Assembly (NCBI GenBank): GCA_964425275.1
Contig: CAYRLZ010000031.1
Coordinates: 1-7,822, forward strand
DNA: 7,822 bases
Source of the DNA: CAYRLZ01 sp964425275
Lineage (GTDB): Bacteria > Hydrothermota > Tepidihabitantia > Tepidihabitantales > JBDRVQ01
Reading direction: 5' to 3'
The position numbers and the translations under genes were made by a program. The notes beneath the pieces are model-generated. The model saw only the letters and a list, made by a program, of their open reading frames with translations. It was not told the origin of the DNA and ran no database searches. Every line of letters begins with the position of its first letter. Positions within the stretch are counted from its first letter, which is position 1. Positions 5,392 to 7,822 of this stretch are shown here, in pieces.

Positions 5392-6771
5392 CTAAAACTC
5401 ACCCATTGCCCTTTTTAATTTTGCCCAAACAATCTGATAATTAGCCAGAGAACTCCAATAAGAAATCTGGCTTGAGGCGAGGGCAATCTGGGAATCTAAA
5501 TACTCTAAGTTCGTAATGAGACCCGCCTCATAACTCTTCTCGGCCAGGGAAAGGGCCTCCTCGGCTAAGCGGAGATTTTTTTTCTGCAGGGCGATATTCT
5601 CCCATTCCTGATTGAGTGTATTGACCAAAGACGAGACCTCTAATTTAATTCCTTCCTCTAACAGTGCGAGGGCGATTTTTGCCTGTCGCTCCCGGGCCTG
5701 GGCTTGTTTTATTCTATTGTAATTAGAAAATCCGGTGAAGAAAGGCATTTGAAAACCGAGCGTCAAGTTCCAATCGGTTCCCCATTTATTCTCTAAACCA
5801 AGGGGCTTTTTGTAGTCATAATTCAACTGGCTGAAAAGCGTCGGTAGATTAGAAGTCAGCGCAATCTCTTTACCCAGGCGAGTAATCTTTATCGCGGAAC
5901 GCAGTTGCTGAATCTCGGGACGTTTTTCCTGAGCCATTTTTTCTGCGGTTGCTAAATCAATCCGAACCGGATTAGAATCCAATTCTACAGAAAGAAAAAC
6001 CGGGGTCTCTAAATCTAAACCAAGGGAAAGCAGTAAGGAATTTAAGGCGAGTTGGCGATTATTTTTCATCCGCAAAACCGAGGTCTCAACCTCCGCCAAC
6101 TTCACCTCGGTGCGCAATAAATCGAGCCGACTGGCCAAACCCTTTTCGTAAAGTCGTTTTACCCGCTCCCAATGCCTTTGGAGTTGTTCCTTTGACTCGG
6201 TCAATAATTCCAATGTCTTCTGGGCTAAAAATGCCTGATAGAAACCCTCCACCACCGAAACCTTTACCGCCCCCTCGGTCGCCCTTAAATTCTCCTTTTC
6301 CATATCTAATGATAGACCGGCAATCCGATAGGCATTATAGAGTTTTCCCCAGGTGAAAAGGGTCTGTTGAATCGTTCCCCGAAGGAGATAATTATTTCGC
6401 ACCCCCAGTTCCATTCCGAAGGTATCCCCACCAACAATCATTGGAATTGGTGGGGTAAAACCAATCGTCTCGCCGGTCGTTGGGTCAATCACCGGCAAAG
6501 GTAGATTCTCATAACGGGGAAAGACCATTGAGAACTTACTCACCCGGTCAAGCCGGTAGTAAGTTCCGGAAAGACTCATCTGGGGTAAAAGCGCGCCAAG
6601 AGCAATCCCCTTTCCCGCCATTGCCTCCTTTACCTTCTCTTTGGTCTGGGCGATGAGTCGGTTATTGGCCAGCGCCAGATTAATCGCCTTCTCCAAAGTG
6701 AGAAAAAGGGTATCAGAATAAACAAGGTTCAATCCCAAAAAGATAAATAACCAGAGACCAATCCGCCTCAT
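5392..6771 (-). CDS. TolC-like outer-membrane efflux channel (OEP family)
   Basis: The product is the outer-membrane exit duct of the pump, expected to be a trimer with a beta-barrel and a long periplasmic helical tunnel. An N-terminal signal peptide of about 19 residues (hydrophobic stretch LWLFIFLGLNLVYS, then Asp-Thr) has no lipobox Cys, so unlike OprM it is probably not a lipoprotein. The mature part shows the internal duplication of the OEP family. Each repeat starts with a helix (LTLEKAINLALANN at 25-37; ATAEKMAQEKRPEI at 274-287). Each contains the signature turn YEKGLASRLDLL (208-219) or YEAGLITNLEYLDSQ (414-428). Strands at about 64-75 and 125-140, and at 312-321 and 333-349, should form the barrel. 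The 459-residue length is normal. The ATG overlaps the regulator's stop (ATGA), with GGAAGG immediately upstream. The gene lies before the adaptor and pump, so one transcript supplies all three layers of the envelope. Confidence 0.93.
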   Translation of the reverse strand: MRRIGLWLFIFLGLNLVYSDTLFLTLEKAINLALANNRLIAQTKEKVKEAMAGKGIALGALLPQMSLSGTYYRLDRVSKFSMVFPRYENLPLPVIDPTTGETIGFTPPIPMIVGGDTFGMELGVRNNYLLRGTIQQTLFTWGKLYNAYRIAGLSLDMEKENLRATEGAVKVSVVEGFYQAFLAQKTLELLTESKEQLQRHWERVKRLYEKGLASRLDLLRTEVKLAEVETSVLRMKNNRQLALNSLLLSLGLDLETPVFLSVELDSNPVRIDLATAEKMAQEKRPEIQQLRSAIKITRLGKEIALTSNLPTLFSQLNYDYKKPLGLENKWGTDWNLTLGFQMPFFTGFSNYNRIKQAQARERQAKIALALLEEGIKLEVSSLVNTLNQEWENIALQKKNLRLAEEALSLAEKSYEAGLITNLEYLDSQIALASSQISYWSSLANYQIVWAKLKRAMGEF

Positions 6772-7352
6772 CCTTCCACCCCCTTAAAGAATAAATCTTT
6801 TATCATTTCTTTCTCTCCCCTCAATTTACCGGTGAAGACCTGATAGATTAAACCAACATGAATCAGATGCAAGAAATAAAGAGCCGCGAGTTCGGGATTA
6901 GTTGTCCGGAACTCCTTTCTCTCCATACCCTCTCTGATGATTTGGGCAATTAACCGCACCATCTCCTTCACGCGCGGAAACACCTCTCTCCTCACCCTTT
7001 TCACAATCTTTTCCGCCACATTGATATTCTCAATGGAAAAGAAAGAGGGAAGTCCTTCGCTCTTCGCCAGATTAGAAAGCCAGGTATCAAAAATCCTTTC
7101 TAATTTCGCCTTTGGGGGGTCCGGACCCTTCTCAACCATTTTGAGAAATGAGATGCCTTCTTCAATCTTCTGGGTAAAAAGGGCAAGGTAGATACTCTCT
7201 TTATCCGAAAAGTAGAGATAAACCGTCCCTTTTGCCACCCGCGCGGCGCGGGCGATATCATCAATGCGGGTTGGGAAAAAGCCCTTCTTCAAAAAAATCC
7301 CTTCCGCCGCTTTCAAGATCACTTCTCTTTTTGACTGACTGGTCAGTTTCAT
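6768..7352 (-). CDS. TetR/AcrR-family transcriptional repressor of the efflux operon
   Basis: This is a one-component DNA-binding regulator, expected to release its operator when a ligand (often a pump substrate) enters the C-terminal pocket. The N-terminal domain is canonical: helix 1 near 9-23 (EVILKAAEGIFLKKGF), then the helix-turn-helix at about 28-48 with DDIARAARVAKGTVYLYF, followed by KESIYLALF. Residues 60-194 form the all-helical ligand-binding and dimer domain, which is not conserved and predicts no ligand. The 194-residue length is normal. The ATG at 7352 has no ribosome-binding site, but a promoter candidate places the transcript start close to this ATG, which suggests leaderless translation. 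A palindrome in codons 2-7 is a likely self-binding site. As the first gene of the operon, its own repression would also set pump expression. Most regulators of this type are divergent from their pump; here the regulator is cotranscribed. Confidence 0.92.
   Translation of the reverse strand: MKLTSQSKREVILKAAEGIFLKKGFFPTRIDDIARAARVAKGTVYLYFSDKESIYLALFTQKIEEGISFLKMVEKGPDPPKAKLERIFDTWLSNLAKSEGLPSFFSIENINVAEKIVKRVRREVFPRVKEMVRLIAQIIREGMERKEFRTTNPELAALYFLHLIHVGLIYQVFTGKLRGEKEMIKDLFFKGVEG
7334..7347. promoter_or_regulatory. Palindromic operator candidate for the TetR-family protein
   Basis: ACTGAC-TG-GTCAGT is a perfect 6-bp inverted repeat with a 2-base spacer. It falls in codons 2-7 of the TetR-family gene, just downstream of the predicted transcription start. 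Many TetR-family operators are palindromes of this size and have similar TGAC/GTCA half-sites. Repressor bound here would block initiation or early elongation. No second copy is seen elsewhere in the window. Confidence 0.6.
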
Positions 7353-7358
7353 AAAAAT

Positions 7359-7386
7359 ATGATAATAAAAAATTTAGAAAAGTCAA
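7359..7386 (-). promoter_or_regulatory. Promoter candidate of the tetR-tolC-adaptor-RND operon
   Basis: On the minus strand TTGACT (7386-7381) and TATCAT (7364-7359) are 16 bases apart. Each matches five of six consensus bases, and the spacer is AT-rich. The expected start of transcription, about seven bases after the -10, falls at or next to the A of the ATG at 7352. That agrees with the absence of a ribosome-binding site. No other equally good promoter is visible for this operon. Confidence 0.5.
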
Positions 7387-7452
7387 CCACAAAGTTTTCG
7401 CGTGGTTTTAAATTCCGAACGACTCACCAAAAAATTTCTTTTAACCGCTCAA

Positions 7453-7533
7453 TTACACTCCTCTCGGGTGAAAGCCCTTATCGGATATCCTGCCAATTCT
7501 AACCGAACCCTTGTCATGAAAAATCTCTCTCAT
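7453..7533 (-). CDS. Mini-ORF of 26 codons with a strong ribosome-binding site
   Basis: On the minus strand AGGAGG precedes the ATG at 7533 by 7 bases and leads to 26 codons (starting MREIFHDKGSVRIGRISDKG) ending in TAA. I recognise no family. The ribosome-binding site is as good as those of the real genes, which favours either a translated small peptide or the remnant of a gene whose later part has decayed. Removing one base near 7455 would extend the frame into about ten more codons (IERLKEIFW and a stop), compatible with a frameshifted remnant but unproven. The GGAGGTAAAAA-start-AGAGA arrangement resembles the mini-ORF at 81. Confidence 0.22.
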   Translation of the reverse strand: MREIFHDKGSVRIGRISDKGFHPRGV

Positions 7534-7622
7534 GTTTTTACCTCCTTTTGTTGGTTTAAATTCAATCCCCAAACTTTGAATAATTTTTTCTTTTGCGACT
7601 CAAATCTTAACACCCATCCCAT
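7530..7622 (-). CDS. Mini-ORF of 30 codons overlapping the next mini-ORF by ATGA
   Basis: On the minus strand ATG at 7622 follows an AGAGGA about ten bases upstream. It gives 30 codons (starting MGWVLRFESQKKKLFKVWGL) and stops at 7532-7530 inside the ATG of the following mini-ORF (ATGA). The peptide is Lys- and Trp-containing and unlike any family I know. The same overlap style joins the real operon genes nearby, but with such short frames it can be coincidence. The region 7402-7641 is also open in a plus-strand frame without a ribosome-binding site, so lack of stops is not strong evidence for coding here. Confidence 0.18.
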   Translation of the reverse strand: MGWVLRFESQKKKLFKVWGLNLNQQKEVKT

Positions 7623-7669
7623 ACCTAGACTTTCCTCTTAAAAATTAAATTCAATTTGCCCGCAATGGC

Positions 7670-7761
7670 AGATAACGTTCCCAGCATAAAAGAAGTCCTG
7701 AGCGATAGCGAAGGATTTGGGTGAGTGCCGTAAGGCACGAACCTTTTATGCTGTGTTAGGC
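7670..7761 (-). repeat. Multibranched palindrome resembling an integron attC site
   Basis: The outer arms CAGCATAAAAG (7682-7692) and CTTTTATGCTG (7743-7753) are perfectly complementary over 11 bases. Between them lie two smaller hairpins. One is TCCT/AGGA at 7696-7715 with inner GC pairs. The other is GTGCC-GTAA-GGCAC at 7725-7738, with a GNRA-type loop and flanking GA/GA positions that could form tandem sheared pairs inside GGT/ACC. Outside the arms, minus-strand GCCTAAC (7761-7755) matches the attC box RYYYAAC. The opposite end, GTTATCT (7676-7670), keeps the GTTA of the partner box but not all of GTTRRRY. The unequal spacers (one base versus five) give the asymmetry typical of attC. The alternative is a genome-wide REP-type palindrome. 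Only one copy lies in the window, and there is no integrase. Confidence 0.6.
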
Positions 7762-7778
7762 GATGTGGTGGCTTATTA

Positions 7779-7822
7779 TTACAATATTTCTCCATAATCT
7801 ACCTCAATTCCATCGTCAACTT
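7779..7822 (-). CDS. Possible C-terminal end of a gene entering from the right edge
   Basis: A minus-strand frame is open from the right edge for 13 codons (VDDGIEVDYGEIL) and stops with TAA at 7781-7779. The acidic VDDG-x-x-VDY stretch recalls small DUF2283-type proteins, but this is too short to assign. The stop lies 17 bases before the attC-like element, the order expected for a gene cassette read on this strand. A competing plus-strand frame from ATG 7763 is also open to the edge, so coding is uncertain. Confidence 0.25.
   Translation of the reverse strand, partial: VDDGIEVDYGEIL

Noticed and set aside
6937..7191. Plus-strand frame antisense to the TetR-family gene
   Set aside because: Shadow of the regulator's codons; no independent evidence.
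7402..7641. Plus-strand 79-codon frame starting at a GTG
   Set aside because: It has no ribosome-binding site, no recognisable domain and T/A-rich low-information content. The opposite strand has better start signals. It seems a chance open frame.
7682..7753. Insertion-sequence terminal inverted repeats
   Set aside because: The arms are only about 50 bases apart with no transposase, and no target-site duplication is evident.
7670..7761. tRNA-like cloverleaf
   Set aside because: The fold has only two inner hairpins, no recognisable anticodon or T arm and no CCA-compatible acceptor end.

Overview
The window looks like chromosomal DNA of a diderm (Gram-negative type) bacterium. It carries a complete tripartite efflux system, including an outer-membrane channel. 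The DNA is AT-rich in its spacers. The genes are tightly packed, with ATGA overlaps. The gene set and style would suit an uncultivated lineage, possibly thermophilic (candidate phylum WOR-3 is my guess), but nothing here proves the taxonomy. There is no rRNA or tRNA gene, recognisable transposase, integrase or CRISPR array.

Layout from left to right. Positions 1-586 hold no confident protein gene but are rich in structure. There is a strong ribosome-binding site with a six-codon mini-ORF (81-101), a hairpin plus T-tract (119-166), a strictly phased array of twenty 12-bp units (180-419), a second terminator-like hairpin (423-458), a promoter candidate (459-486) and a 24-codon ORF (506-580). 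The ORF ends six bases before a gene for an Ntn-type isoaspartyl peptidase/L-asparaginase (587-1462, plus strand).

That gene converges, with only 3 bases between stop codons, on a four-gene minus-strand operon read right to left: TetR-family regulator (7352-6768), TolC-like outer-membrane factor (6771-5392), periplasmic adaptor (5382-4510) and RND inner-membrane pump (4513-1466). Two junctions are ATGA overlaps and one is a 9-base gap. The regulator and the whole pump should therefore come from one transcript. Its promoter (TTGACT-16-TATCAT) places the start of transcription close to the regulator's ATG. A perfect 6-2-6 palindrome lies in codons 2-7 and is a good candidate for the autoregulatory operator. 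Drug, bile or metabolite efflux repressed until a ligand binds the TetR protein is the expected logic, but the substrate cannot be read from the sequence.

The right flank (7387-7822) holds two overlapping minus-strand mini-ORFs and a 92-base multibranched palindrome (7670-7761). The palindrome has an 11-bp perfect outer stem, two inner hairpins and AAC/GTT-type end boxes resembling an integron attC site. The last 13 codons of a possible further minus-strand gene end 17 bases from it. The least explained parts are the 12-bp array at the left and the attC-like element at the right.
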